A DNA stretch of 36,557 nucleotides, taken from contig JAJYKL010000040.1 of the NCBI GenBank assembly GCA_021788625.1, forward strand, positions 1 to 36,557, given 5' to 3'. Every line of letters starts with the position of its first letter. Within the stretch, counting starts at the first letter, position 1. Below, piece after piece: positions 18,136 through 26,679 of this stretch. This DNA comes from Chloroflexota bacterium. GTDB lineage: Bacteria; Chloroflexota; Anaerolineae; J036; Brachytrichaceae. The notes beneath the pieces are model-generated. The model ran no database searches and was not told the origin of the DNA. It saw only the letters and a program-made list of their open reading frames with translations. The position numbers and the translations under genes are program-made.

Positions 18136-18593
18136 ATCCTCATAAGCTCTGCTGCCCACACATAGCCGTAACCGTGCTCAGCGCCTGCCTCGTAACACGA
18201 AGGTGACGAGCGCTCATCTGGTGTATGCATTGGTCAAGGGGTGAACCACCGCCGAATAGCACATTTGATTTGTTTTATGCGCGCCTTTAATCACAGGTTG
18301 CAGGTTGGTCCCGCTTCCGAACATGGTCACCGGCAGCTTGCCATGTGCCCCCATCGCAGCGCCCGCAGAGCGCAATCCTTCACCAGATCGCCTGGACTTC
18401 AAGCGGCTTATATATGTAATGGATCATTTACCCAGACCTGTTGCTCCAGCATGCGGCTTGCGTTTGAACGCAAGGTATCAGGCATTAATCCTGAGCTTGT
18501 CGAAGGATGCGGCCCACAGTTCGACCGGCTCACTATGTACGCTCACCATGACGGCCAGGGACTGTGTTGTTAACTGGAAACCGCTTTGATCAG
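18136..18593. other. Convergent intergenic gap carrying a dispersed-type repeat
   Basis: 458 bases lie between the importer terminator and the methyltransferase stop on the other strand. Two short + frames (18241-18573, 18305-18589) have no ribosome site and the second translates the repeat listed at 18487-18550. I take the stretch as non-coding. Apart from the repeat I see nothing here. Confidence 0.55.
18487..18550 (+). repeat. Copy of a dispersed palindromic repeat ('CCTGAGCTTGTCGAAGG' type)
   Basis: CCTGAGCTTGTCGAAGGATG is followed by a partly complementary arm: GAGCTTGTCGAA (18493-18504) pairs with TTCGACCGGCTC (18520-18531), with two adjacent mismatches and a 15-base loop, then CACTATG and CTCACCATGACGG. 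I recognise this as the intergenic repeat found in many copies in Chloroflexota and other genomes, which often yields false ORFs containing 'LSLSKD'. Here the + frame reads LILSLSKDA. Only one clear copy is in this window. Confidence 0.65.
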
Positions 18594-19286
18594 TTATTTT
18601 TCGGCCCGCAGCAAGTCATAATCCACCAACCACGCTTCGATCTGGACGTCGTGTAAGCCCAATTTCGTGAGTTCCATTGCCAGGGCGGGAGTACTGAGTG
18701 TTCGCCCGGGCAGCTTCCACGCATCAGGCCCGATGCGGTTACTGAGTACCAGCAAACCCCCCGGTTGCAGCACGCGCGCCATTTCGCAGAGGGCATCCAA
18801 TGGCCGAGGGAAGAACTCCAAAGATTCCAGACAGCAGACCACGTCGAACTGATTTGCAGGGAAAGGCAACACCTGTGCATCATGACGCAGCCAGGTTATG
18901 TGATCGTTATACGCAGCCAGTTTGGATTGTGCCTGGGCCAGCATGCGTGCAGAGAGGTCCAGAGCTGTGACATGCCCCCTAAAGCTGCGTGATGCGAAGA
19001 GCGCTTGTGGTAAGCGGCCAGTGCCCGTCGCGATGTCCAGTACATTCGCCTCCCCAACACCCTGGTGCAGAAGCAAATGGCGCACGATTGGGGTGGCCAG
19101 CATCATGGCGTCGAACTCGGGCTGGAAGCTCTTTACCCGGTCATAGCGTGGAGCGTACCAGTCATAAAGCAGCGTAACAATGCGCTGTCCCAGGTATGCG
19201 CCTTCCGCTACTGCTACCTGCCAGTACACTATCAACCCCAATAGGGCAACCAATGCAGCACCGCTGATGAGAAGCGCTAATACCAC
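18594..19286 (-). CDS. Class I SAM-dependent methyltransferase with N-terminal membrane anchor
   Basis: The 230-residue product starts with a hydrophobic helix (residues ~2-24, ALLISGAALVALLGLIVYW), so it is probably fixed to the membrane with the catalytic domain in the cytoplasm. The UbiE/type-11 methyltransferase pattern follows: YDWYAPRYD (41-49), motif I VLDIATGTGRLP (82-93), the acidic end of strand 2 in VTALDLSARML, motif II DVVCCLESLEFF and LQPGGLLVLSNR. The substrate is not evident; quinone or lipid methylation would fit the membrane anchor but is a guess. The GTG start at 19286 is preceded by GGAGAG and overlaps the stop of the LOG gene by ten bases, so translation is coupled. Confidence 0.85.
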   Translation of the reverse strand: MVLALLISGAALVALLGLIVYWQVAVAEGAYLGQRIVTLLYDWYAPRYDRVKSFQPEFDAMMLATPIVRHLLLHQGVGEANVLDIATGTGRLPQALFASRSFRGHVTALDLSARMLAQAQSKLAAYNDHITWLRHDAQVLPFPANQFDVVCCLESLEFFPRPLDALCEMARVLQPGGLLVLSNRIGPDAWKLPGRTLSTPALAMELTKLGLHDVQIEAWLVDYDLLRAEK

Positions 19287-19852
19287 TTACTCTCCGGGAT
19301 TGGTGGGTAATACTGATCGATGTATTCCAAGGCAGCTTCCGCATCGGGCACAGCCTTAAAAAGCTGGTGGTGCTGTTCTTTGGCGAAGTGCAGGCTGAAA
19401 AAATGGTCGTATAACGCCAGCAACTCATCATAAAAATGCAGCGTGTTGACGAAGACCACTGGCTTCGCATGGTATTGCAACTGCTTCAAGGTAATCACCT
19501 CCGATACCTCCTCCAGGGTACCAAAGCCGCCTGGAAGCGCGACAAAGGCATCGGAGCGAGTTTCCATCACGGCCTTTCGTTCGCGTAAATCGGAAGTGAC
19601 GATCAATTCGTCAGCCATGTCGTAAGCCAGGCCACGTATGCGAAAGTGTTCGGGTATGACTCCGATTACTTTGCCATGTTGCGCTTGCACGGCGCGTGCC
19701 AGTTCACCCATCAGCCCGACGCGAGCCCCACCGTAAACCAGCGTGTGACCGTGTTGTGCTATCTGCGTGCCCAGTTCACGTGCGGCCTCGAAAAAAGCAG
19801 GTGCAACGGCAGCACTGGAAGAGCTGAATACGCAGATGGATTGTGGCGTCAT
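19277..19852 (-). CDS. LOG family protein (nucleoside 5'-monophosphate phosphoribohydrolase)
   Basis: LOG proteins cleave N6-modified AMP or other nucleoside monophosphates to the base and ribose 5-phosphate; bacterial members are often mislabelled lysine decarboxylases. The 191-residue product has the start CVFSSSSAAVAPAFFEAARELG, YGG (40-42) with GARVGLMGELA, and the signature R99 followed by PGGFGTLEE (107-115), in which E115 is catalytic in the family. Length is typical. Its ATG overlaps the stop of the Lon-type protease gene as ATGA, and its own end overlaps the methyltransferase start, so the three genes form one tightly packed unit. The natural substrate here is unknown. Confidence 0.93.
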   Translation of the reverse strand: MTPQSICVFSSSSAAVAPAFFEAARELGTQIAQHGHTLVYGGARVGLMGELARAVQAQHGKVIGVIPEHFRIRGLAYDMADELIVTSDLRERKAVMETRSDAFVALPGGFGTLEEVSEVITLKQLQYHAKPVVFVNTLHFYDELLALYDHFFSLHFAKEQHHQLFKAVPDAEAALEYIDQYYPPIPESKWY

Positions 19853-22224
19853 CGATCTGGCCCTGCCAGGTCGTGCAGGCGCTGCTGGACGCGCCCGTTG
19901 ACAGTGCCTTCGGGGAAACGTCCGCTGCCAGTTCGTTCACCAGATGGCACACCGGTCAGGATTTCGATTCCTTCGTCGATGGAATTGACCGCCCAAATGT
20001 GGAATTTCCCCTGACGCACAGCATCCACCACATCTTCGCGCAGCATCAACTGCGACTGGTTGGAATTGGGAATCACCACACCTTGTTCTCCGGACAACCC
20101 GCGAGCCATACAGAGATCGAAGAATCCCTCGATCTTCTCGTTTACACCCCCGATCGCCTGCACCGTGCCCATCTGGTTCACCGACCCGGTAACCGCGATG
20201 CCTTGATGGATTGGCAGGCCTGCCAGGCTGGAGAGCAACGAATACAACTCCGCACTGGAAGCGCTATCGCCATCGATGCCACTGTAGCTCTGCTCGAATA
20301 CCAGTTGCGCTGCTAGCGTGATTGGTCGCTCATGCGCGTATTTCTTGACCAGATAACCGCTAAGTATGTAAACACCCTTACTATGGATGGGTCCGCCCAG
20401 TGCAACCTGGCGCTCGATGTCAACGATCCCACCTGCACCAGGTTCCACCGTGGCGGTGATACGCGTAGGCCGACCGAATTCATAATCACCCAAACCGATC
20501 ACGGCCAGCCCGTTCACCTGGCCAACGGCTTCACCATGCGTATCAATCAGCAGTGTGCCCTTCAGCATCATTTCGCGGGCGTGATCCTGCATCAGACTGG
20601 CGCGATATATCTGTTGGTCAAGCGCCTTACGCACATGAACAGCAGAAACCGTTTCCGCCTGATCCAGGTGGGCCCAGTAGTTTGATTCCCGAATGAGATT
20701 TGCCAACTTGCCAAAGTGTGTAGATAACTTGTCCTGGCTTCCAGCCAAGCGTGATGCCTGCTCCAATAACTGAGCAGCGCCGGTTTTGTCCATCTGCCTT
20801 AATCCCTCACGTTTGCAGACGGTACAGATAAAGGAGAGGTAGGCACGCACGTTCTCTTCGGTGCTGGGTATTTCTGTGTCGAAGTCGGCTTTTACCTTAA
20901 AGAGCTCCGCGAACTCGGAATCAAACTGGTGTAGCGTGTAGTACATCTGCCCGGATCCAACCAGTACCACCTTTATATCCAGCGGAATTGCCTGTGGTTG
21001 TACTGTTTTAGTGCTCAGAAATCCAAGCTGTTCACCCATTTCCTCGATGGTCAGCTCATGGCTACGTAATGCACGTTTGAGGCTGGCCCAACTAGCATAT
21101 TGCTGCAGTAAATCCTCGACTGGCAGCACAATGTAACCCCCATTAGCACGGTGGAGCACCCCTGCTTTGATCATGGTGAAGTCGGTATACATGGCGCCAA
21201 GTTGAGTTTCTTTCTCTACACGGCCAAAGAGATTGCTATAGCTGGGGTTCAGCGAAACCACTACCGGCGCACCTTGAGTCTTGCTGTTATCCACCAGCAC
21301 ATTCACCTGATACTTGCGGAAAGGCAGTTCGCGCATCCAGGGGGTGGAGACTGGGTTGTTCTCGGAACTGGTGGAACCTCCACTCTTGAACGTGTCGATG
21401 TTCTGAAGAATGTCCTGTTGCGCCGCCTTAAGGTAAGTGGTCACGTCGGAGTTGTCGTGATATATGTGCAACAGATCGTCTACCAACTCACCGACAACAT
21501 AAAGGGCTACTTGTTGGTCCAGGTGACGCAGCTCTTCCTGTGCGGCGCGCTCCAGGTTGCGCAACTGTTTAAAGTCTTCCTTCATGGCATCCTGCAGTTG
21601 CTCGCGACGTGCACGGAAATCATCTCGGGCAGGGGCAGGTAAAGCCTGAAACTCGGCATCCGTTAGCCCGCGCCCACTTAACATGGGTGTCAACATCACA
21701 CCCGTGGGAGTAACCTGCAGCAGGAAACCTGCCTGCGAAGCTTGATCGTTGACACGTTCGACCACCACCTCGCGTTGTTTATCCAGAGCCTTCACAATCT
21801 CGTCGCGTTTAGTACTGTACGCTTCACTCTCGAAGGATTGTGGCAATTGATAACGCAACCGGTTAATCAGGTCTCTCATGTGCTGCTGGAACTGGCGGCC
21901 ATGACCAGCAGGTAACTTGCAGACCTTGGGTTGGTAGGCGTCCTCGAAATTGTTAACGTAACACCAATCGGGAGGCGTCTCTTTCTGGTGAGCTACCTGT
22001 TCGAGGAACGACTCGACGGCTGTCATCTTACCGATACCGGCCGGCCCGGCCACATAGATATGAAAGCCAGGCTGTGGCATGTCCAGGCCGAAACGCAACG
22101 CAGAAACGGCGCGTGCCTGGCCAATGATGCCCTGCAATGGCGGCATGGATGCGGTCGTTTCACATCCGAGTGCGTTCGGGTCATAATTTCGCCGTAGTTG
22201 CTCTGGGGTGAGTTCTTGGATCAT
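19849..22224 (-). CDS. LonB-like ATP-dependent protease (S16 family, YcbZ-type)
   Basis: The 791-residue product ends in a Lon proteolytic domain with catalytic dyad S654 (IDGDSASSAELY) and K697 (GGVNEKIEGF). The 43-residue spacing equals that of E. coli Lon (679 and 722). The N-terminal part has RFGLDMPQPGFHIYVAGPAGIGKMTAVESF, with Walker A lysine K66 but methionine (M67) where Thr/Ser is usual. The Walker B equivalent HRANGGYIVLPVEDLL has Val-Pro where acidic residues normally sit, so ATP use may be altered. Residues ~130-270 form a long charged helical insert. There is no N-terminal Lon substrate domain. The start at 22224 has only a weak ribosome site. It is first in a three-gene overlapping unit. 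Confidence 0.92.
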   Translation of the reverse strand: MIQELTPEQLRRNYDPNALGCETTASMPPLQGIIGQARAVSALRFGLDMPQPGFHIYVAGPAGIGKMTAVESFLEQVAHQKETPPDWCYVNNFEDAYQPKVCKLPAGHGRQFQQHMRDLINRLRYQLPQSFESEAYSTKRDEIVKALDKQREVVVERVNDQASQAGFLLQVTPTGVMLTPMLSGRGLTDAEFQALPAPARDDFRARREQLQDAMKEDFKQLRNLERAAQEELRHLDQQVALYVVGELVDDLLHIYHDNSDVTTYLKAAQQDILQNIDTFKSGGSTSSENNPVSTPWMRELPFRKYQVNVLVDNSKTQGAPVVVSLNPSYSNLFGRVEKETQLGAMYTDFTMIKAGVLHRANGGYIVLPVEDLLQQYASWASLKRALRSHELTIEEMGEQLGFLSTKTVQPQAIPLDIKVVLVGSGQMYYTLHQFDSEFAELFKVKADFDTEIPSTEENVRAYLSFICTVCKREGLRQMDKTGAAQLLEQASRLAGSQDKLSTHFGKLANLIRESNYWAHLDQAETVSAVHVRKALDQQIYRASLMQDHAREMMLKGTLLIDTHGEAVGQVNGLAVIGLGDYEFGRPTRITATVEPGAGGIVDIERQVALGGPIHSKGVYILSGYLVKKYAHERPITLAAQLVFEQSYSGIDGDSASSAELYSLLSSLAGLPIHQGIAVTGSVNQMGTVQAIGGVNEKIEGFFDLCMARGLSGEQGVVIPNSNQSQLMLREDVVDAVRQGKFHIWAVNSIDEGIEILTGVPSGERTGSGRFPEGTVNGRVQQRLHDLAGPDR

Positions 22225-22828
22225 GTCAGGCGCTCACAATGCTCCGTAAGGTGGTTTGATGAAACTGCCTCGATTATATGCACGGGTAGATACTTCGCCG
22301 GTGAGTGTACCAGACAAGCTGCTTGTGCTGGTCATGGTGAAAACGAACGCCGTTCGGGAATTCTGGCGGAATGATCCCGAACGGCGAATTTTGGGGTTAC
22401 TGCGTGCGTCCGCAGCAACCAGGCACGTATGTGATGTGAGAGCAGTGCGCTATGTCAGTTTTCAATGCATGACGGTGTTCGAGTCATGGTTCGGTGGTGT
22501 GTCGTGTGTGATATTGAAGGGACAATGATGTGTTAGTGTGTAACCGTAACACTCTTGCAACGTCTGAGTGCGATGTTTTACTTTGTGCTAGATCGTGTTC
22601 GTCTGTGCCCGGGACAAGATTACGCCCGACGCGCTTCCAACGCATCCCCCGCCACAGGCATACATCATACCTAATTTCAGGTATCCAAACTCACCAGGCG
22701 TGTACACATGACTTCGTATGCTCCTGACTGTTGCTATAACATTCCTGCTGAGGTGACCTGCGAAAAGGTAGTACATAGCAAGCTAAACTTTGTTATTCCA
22801 TTGGGCAGTCGTTTGGGGTACTGTATCC
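22225..22828. other. 604-base non-coding gap with one long hairpin
   Basis: Between the GH2 stop and the LonB-like start (both - strand) I find no convincing gene. The + frames at 22256-22528 and 22530-22727 have no recognisable product or ribosome site, and the first runs through a hairpin. A TATAAT on the - strand (22273-22278, read from the complement), 48 bases before the protease start, could be its -10 box, but no good -35 is present. The hairpin is listed separately. Confidence 0.5.
22348..22386. repeat. Long perfect inverted repeat (REP-like hairpin)
   Basis: CGCCGTTCGGGA (22348-22359) pairs perfectly over 12 bases with TCCCGAACGGCG (22375-22386). Inside, ATTC (22360-22363) can pair with GAAT (22369-22372), extending the stem past a two-base bulge. 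No T-run follows on either strand beyond AATTTT, and it is ~440 bases from the nearest upstream gene end, so a simple terminator is unlikely. Confidence 0.6.
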
Positions 22829-24595
22829 TCATGCTACAGGTTGCTCAGACGATGGCCTAACCTCGATCGCTGCTGGTTGGATATTGATCGCCCGGATGAC
22901 AGCCGGGTCGAATTTGGGCTTGCGGGTATAGGTGTAGAGACCATTTACCTCCTGTTCCACATCAGTGAGCTGTGTGTAGCAAAATGCGAACATATTGGGG
23001 TTGGACAGGAGCGTCTCAGTTAATCTGCGGTATCGCTCGAGGAACTGCTCTTCTGTCTTAGGTCGATCACCGTAACCCCAGGCTTTGTCACCCATCTGGC
23101 CGGGGTTCCACCAAATCCCGCCATATTCACTGACGAAATAGGGCTGTCCCTGATAGCTGGCGTCCTCCTTAGGGAAGTTCCGATACACGGGGCCACCGAT
23201 CCTTGACGATGCAAAGTATTGCGTGAATTTGTTGGGATCCTGCTCGTAGTTGTGACAATCGTAGATATCGGTCTCCACGTGCACATAGCCGCTGGTATCG
23301 ATAACAGGGCGCGTGGGATCGACCGCTTTCGTAACGCGGTAGATCATGCGTAAAAGTTCATTGTTTTGCCTGGTGTCTGTTTCGTTAAATGGACACCAGC
23401 CTACGATCGACGGGTGATTGAAATCACGCGACAGCACCTCCAGCCACTCTGTCAGGAAGCGCTCCAGAGCATAAGGATTGGCCGTATCCAGTCCCCAACT
23501 CGCCTGTTCACCCCAGGTCAGATAACCCAGACGGTCTGCCCAGTAATGGAAACGCGGCTCAAAGACTTTCTGATGCAGGCGTGCGCCATTGAAGCCCATG
23601 GCCATTGACAGCTCGATGTCAGCTCGTAAATCATCATCACTGGAAGCTGTATATATTCCATCGGGATAAAAACCCTGGTCCAGCACCAGGCGTTGAAAAA
23701 CCGGCTTGTTGTTGATGAGGACGCGCTTTCCATCGATGGTAATGCTGCGCAAGCCGAAGTAACTGCTCACTGTATCAATGGCATGGCCGTTCTTCATCAG
23801 TATGAATTGAGTGTCGTACAGGAAGGGTGCACCAGGTTCCCAAAGGTGCCGTTCCGACAGGTTGATGGTAAAAGTCACCAGGTTGCTGGCTGCGACGTTC
23901 GCCTTGCCGACCTCAATGCCTGCTGCCATCACAATGGCCTGTAAAGCACACCCGTTTGTTTCACCTTCGACCCTCGCCTGTATAGTGACCGTGCTCTGGT
24001 CAATGTCCGTAAAGTATTTCAGCGCGCGTAGATAGGTGTCGGGCACCGCTTCCAACCAGACCGTCTGCCAGATACCAGTGGTACGGGTATATAAGCAGCT
24101 ATAAGATTCATAGCGATCTGATTGCTTGCCGCGCGGCTGCAGACGTCCGCGCAAATCATCCACCGCATGAATGACTATGGTGTTCTTGTCCGGCTTAAGT
24201 AGTTTGGTGATATCAAATGAAAAGGATACATAGCCACCCAGATGCCGGCCAGCTTCCTGACCGTTCACCCAAACGGTCGTCGCGTAATCGCAGGCACCAA
24301 TATGAAGAATGATGCGCTTATGTTCCAGCAGCCAGGCTGGCGGGAGTTCGACCTCACGCCGGTACCACACTGATGCCATAAAGTCTTTTTCACCGATGCC
24401 GGAAAGCACGCTCTCTGGACAGAATGGCACGATAACGGTTCGTGTTAAAACACGATCGTATGGTAAACCGCGCGCCTCCCCAGACAAACTCTGATCGATC
24501 TCGAATCCCCACCTGCCATTCAGGTTCATCCAATCGTCACGCACCATCTGGGGGCGTGGATATTCAGGTCGGGGATAGGATAGTATGTCATTCAT
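22829..24595 (-). CDS. Glycoside hydrolase family 2 (beta-galactosidase/beta-glucuronidase type)
   Basis: A 588-residue intracellular enzyme (no signal peptide) with the GH2 order: sugar-binding jelly-roll domain (~1-190, with VPFCPESVLSGIGEKDFMASVWYRR and HIGACDYATTVWVNG), immunoglobulin-like domain (~190-285) and catalytic barrel (~290-575). The acid/base is E405 in GWCPFNETD and the nucleophile is E490 in YFVSEYGG. It lacks the large C-terminal domain of LacZ and resembles short GH2 enzymes often labelled beta-galactosidase or beta-glucuronidase; the sugar specificity cannot be read from the sequence. A possible own promoter lies upstream (24691-24718). It is on the same strand as the SsnA-like gene, 147 bases downstream of it. 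Confidence 0.92.
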   Translation of the reverse strand: MNDILSYPRPEYPRPQMVRDDWMNLNGRWGFEIDQSLSGEARGLPYDRVLTRTVIVPFCPESVLSGIGEKDFMASVWYRREVELPPAWLLEHKRIILHIGACDYATTVWVNGQEAGRHLGGYVSFSFDITKLLKPDKNTIVIHAVDDLRGRLQPRGKQSDRYESYSCLYTRTTGIWQTVWLEAVPDTYLRALKYFTDIDQSTVTIQARVEGETNGCALQAIVMAAGIEVGKANVAASNLVTFTINLSERHLWEPGAPFLYDTQFILMKNGHAIDTVSSYFGLRSITIDGKRVLINNKPVFQRLVLDQGFYPDGIYTASSDDDLRADIELSMAMGFNGARLHQKVFEPRFHYWADRLGYLTWGEQASWGLDTANPYALERFLTEWLEVLSRDFNHPSIVGWCPFNETDTRQNNELLRMIYRVTKAVDPTRPVIDTSGYVHVETDIYDCHNYEQDPNKFTQYFASSRIGGPVYRNFPKEDASYQGQPYFVSEYGGIWWNPGQMGDKAWGYGDRPKTEEQFLERYRRLTETLLSNPNMFAFCYTQLTDVEQEVNGLYTYTRKPKFDPAVIRAINIQPAAIEVRPSSEQPVA

Positions 24596-24690
24596 TGATC
24601 ATGGCTCCCTGGTGATTCGCACAGTGGTATTCGGTCTGACGCCAATTGATAAATGCAAGAACGTCAGTCTATTACCTGTGCGCCCGCGAA

Positions 24691-24718
24691 AGTCTACCGC
24701 ACATATTTCCTTAGTCAA
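24691..24718 (-). promoter_or_regulatory. Possible promoter of the GH2 gene
   Basis: Read on the - strand, TTGACT (24718-24713) and TAGACT (24696-24691) are 16 bases apart, about 95 bases before the GH2 start. The -10 box is imperfect. Confidence 0.4.
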
Positions 24719-24742
24719 GTACACTATTAACTCTGGCAACCA

Positions 24743-26101
24743 CTACATCTCAACAACTCGCTCCCAGGTTCGCTCTGCTACTTCGACAGCGCGTGAAGCA
24801 ATCTCGACCTCATCCAGCGTTAGGATCTGGCGGTTCTTCATCACTACCTGCCCTGCGCAGAGTGTATGAGTGACTTCACTGCCATCCATTCCAAACATGA
24901 TGTGCCATGCTGCATTGGTAGAAGTGAAAGGAGTGAATGGTCGGTAATCCGCCAGAATCACGTCAGCCTGAGCGCCAACCTGCAGTGTCCCACAAGGCGA
25001 TGACCAGAACAGACGAGCTATTTGAGCATTGCAGGCGTAGGCTATGTGTAAAACAGTAGGTGCCTCCATAGCCTGTGGATCATGTGCGGTATGGCGATGA
25101 AGCAGGTTGGCGAATTTCATCTCGGTAAAGGCATTGTTACTGAAACCATCGTTCCCCAACCCGACACAGAGACCGGCCCCCAGCATGGCCTTGACAGGCG
25201 CAGTCCCCACGGCATTATTCATGTTACTTCGTGGCTGGTGCGACACTTTTGATCCAGCCTCAGCAAGGACCGCGATCTCGTTTTCATTAACATGGACACA
25301 GTGTGCACACAATGTATTCCCGCCCAGACCTCCATGAACAGCCAGTCGCTCCACCACCCGCAGCTTGTAATTCGCCAGCGACTTGAGCTGATCGACCTGA
25401 TCTTCAGCGACGTGTAAATGGACTGGGATGCCCGCGGCGGCCGCGTCTGCGACACAGCGGTCCAATGTCTCGTCACTAATTGTAAATAGCGCATGGAGGC
25501 CGAAAGCAGGCTTTACCGCAAGGCTATGCCGCTCCTGGCAAGCCAATGCGAAACGAATGTTTTCGCGAATACCTGCCCTGGCACCCTCCATACCATTTCG
25601 GTCGCTCACCTCGTAACATAGCGCAGCTCGCAAACCTGATTGCTCGACAGCCGATGCAATCACATCCAGTGAGCCATCGATGGCGTTGGGGCTGGCGTGG
25701 TGGTCGATGAGGGTAGTGGTTCCATGCCGGATGGCGTCTATCAGGCACACCAGGGTGGAATACCAGATGCCTTCCATGTCCAAAGCACGATCCAGCTTCC
25801 ACCACAGGCGCTCCAGGATCTCGGTGAAGGTACTCGGTGGATCACCAGGCACGGACATGCCCCGCGCGAATGCGCCATAGAAGTGCGTGTGGGCGCATAT
25901 ATTGGCGGGTAGAATCAGCTTCCCACCGGCGTCGATTACATCGTCGCCAGCTCCATCGGCATGGTCTGGTTGATGCCGGGCAAGGATCTCCTGGGACCGC
26001 CCGAGATCAGCTATCAATCCATCGTGGATATATAAGGCTCCGTCTTCGATCACCTCGTTGGGCTCGGTCATTGTGACGAGCCGCCCATGCGTGATCAGCA
26101 C
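24743..26101 (-). CDS. SsnA-type aminohydrolase (amidohydrolase superfamily)
   Basis: A metal-dependent hydrolase of the cytosine deaminase/chlorohydrolase group. The 452-residue product has the metal motif HTH (71-73), HLHVAED (228-234), H267 in CAHCVH and D318 in GNDGFSNN. Several stretches are those of E. coli SsnA: WWKLDRALDMEG (100-111), TLIDHHASP (130-138), RSNMNN (291-296) and TEMKFANLLHRH. SsnA belongs to gene sets for selenium-dependent molybdenum hydroxylases acting on purines or related heterocycles. None of those partners (YgfK, XdhD) is in the window, so the substrate is open, with deamination of a heterocycle or guanidine-like compound likeliest. The start is GTG at 26101, overlapping the upstream unknown gene by seven bases. 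Confidence 0.85.
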   Translation of the reverse strand: MLITHGRLVTMTEPNEVIEDGALYIHDGLIADLGRSQEILARHQPDHADGAGDDVIDAGGKLILPANICAHTHFYGAFARGMSVPGDPPSTFTEILERLWWKLDRALDMEGIWYSTLVCLIDAIRHGTTTLIDHHASPNAIDGSLDVIASAVEQSGLRAALCYEVSDRNGMEGARAGIRENIRFALACQERHSLAVKPAFGLHALFTISDETLDRCVADAAAAGIPVHLHVAEDQVDQLKSLANYKLRVVERLAVHGGLGGNTLCAHCVHVNENEIAVLAEAGSKVSHQPRSNMNNAVGTAPVKAMLGAGLCVGLGNDGFSNNAFTEMKFANLLHRHTAHDPQAMEAPTVLHIAYACNAQIARLFWSSPCGTLQVGAQADVILADYRPFTPFTSTNAAWHIMFGMDGSEVTHTLCAGQVVMKNRQILTLDEVEIASRAVEVAERTWERVVEM

Positions 26102-26550
26102 TCGTCGTCTTCCTCCATCAACTGGACATAACGGCCATTTGCGTGGGTTTCAACTAAATCACCTATCTCCAGTGCGTTCACTAAACGGTCACCTGTTGTT
26201 TGGATGAATGCCACGCGTCTCCACTTGAGCGATGGTATGGGCCGGCTTAAGCGCTGCAACGGACCCAATTGCATCTTGTAATAAAGGTCATTCGCATGTG
26301 GGTGGTTGACTTCGTCAGGAAACAGGTCTGTGCGACGCACCAACTCATGACCACGCACATCGGCGTACTCATGGATAGCCCATTTTTCATCACCGAAGGC
26401 TGAGGCAAGGTAGAACGCCAGTATATCCGCCAGATAGTCAGGTGGAGCATGCATTACCGGAATGCGATACCAGTGGTCCCACCGCGCGATCTCCAGATCT
26501 CTTGACCTATTGATCAAGCAAACGAGAACCCGAGCATCAGGCCCAATCAT
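26095..26550 (-). CDS. Conserved-looking protein of unknown function
   Basis: The 151-residue soluble product has no signal or membrane segment. It is unusually rich in aromatic, basic and acidic residues arranged as if conserved: INRSRDLEIARWDHWYRIPV (14-33), AFGDEKWAIHEYADVRGHELVRR (51-73), FPDEVNHPHANDLYYKMQLGPL (75-96) and WRRVAFIQTT (109-118). The C-terminus is acidic (MEEDDEC). The pattern seems familiar from uncharacterised Chloroflexota proteins, but I cannot name a family. The charged, Trp/Tyr-rich core would suit nucleic-acid binding or a nuclease; this is only a guess. Its last seven bases overlap the SsnA-type gene, implying coupled expression. A TATAAT on the - strand at 26604-26599 may mark its own promoter. 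Confidence 0.75.
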   Translation of the reverse strand: MIGPDARVLVCLINRSRDLEIARWDHWYRIPVMHAPPDYLADILAFYLASAFGDEKWAIHEYADVRGHELVRRTDLFPDEVNHPHANDLYYKMQLGPLQRLSRPIPSLKWRRVAFIQTTGDRLVNALEIGDLVETHANGRYVQLMEEDDEC

Positions 26551-26679
26551 ATTGAGTGTCCAACTGAGGTTTGGTACCGGGCAGCTGCCGTAACTAGCAT
26601 TATAAGTACTGCATCAGGTTAAAGCATTTGGCCGAAAGCCGACGTATAACCTGGCAATAGAAGCTTTACTCATCAACCG

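Noticed and set aside
18241..18589. Two overlapping + frames (110 and 94 codons) in the gap after the importer
   Set aside because: No ribosome sites; the second translates the palindromic repeat (LILSLSKDA), a known source of false genes.
22256..22727. Two short + frames in the gap between GH2 and the LonB-like gene
   Set aside because: The first runs through a perfect hairpin; neither has a ribosome site or any familiar sequence.
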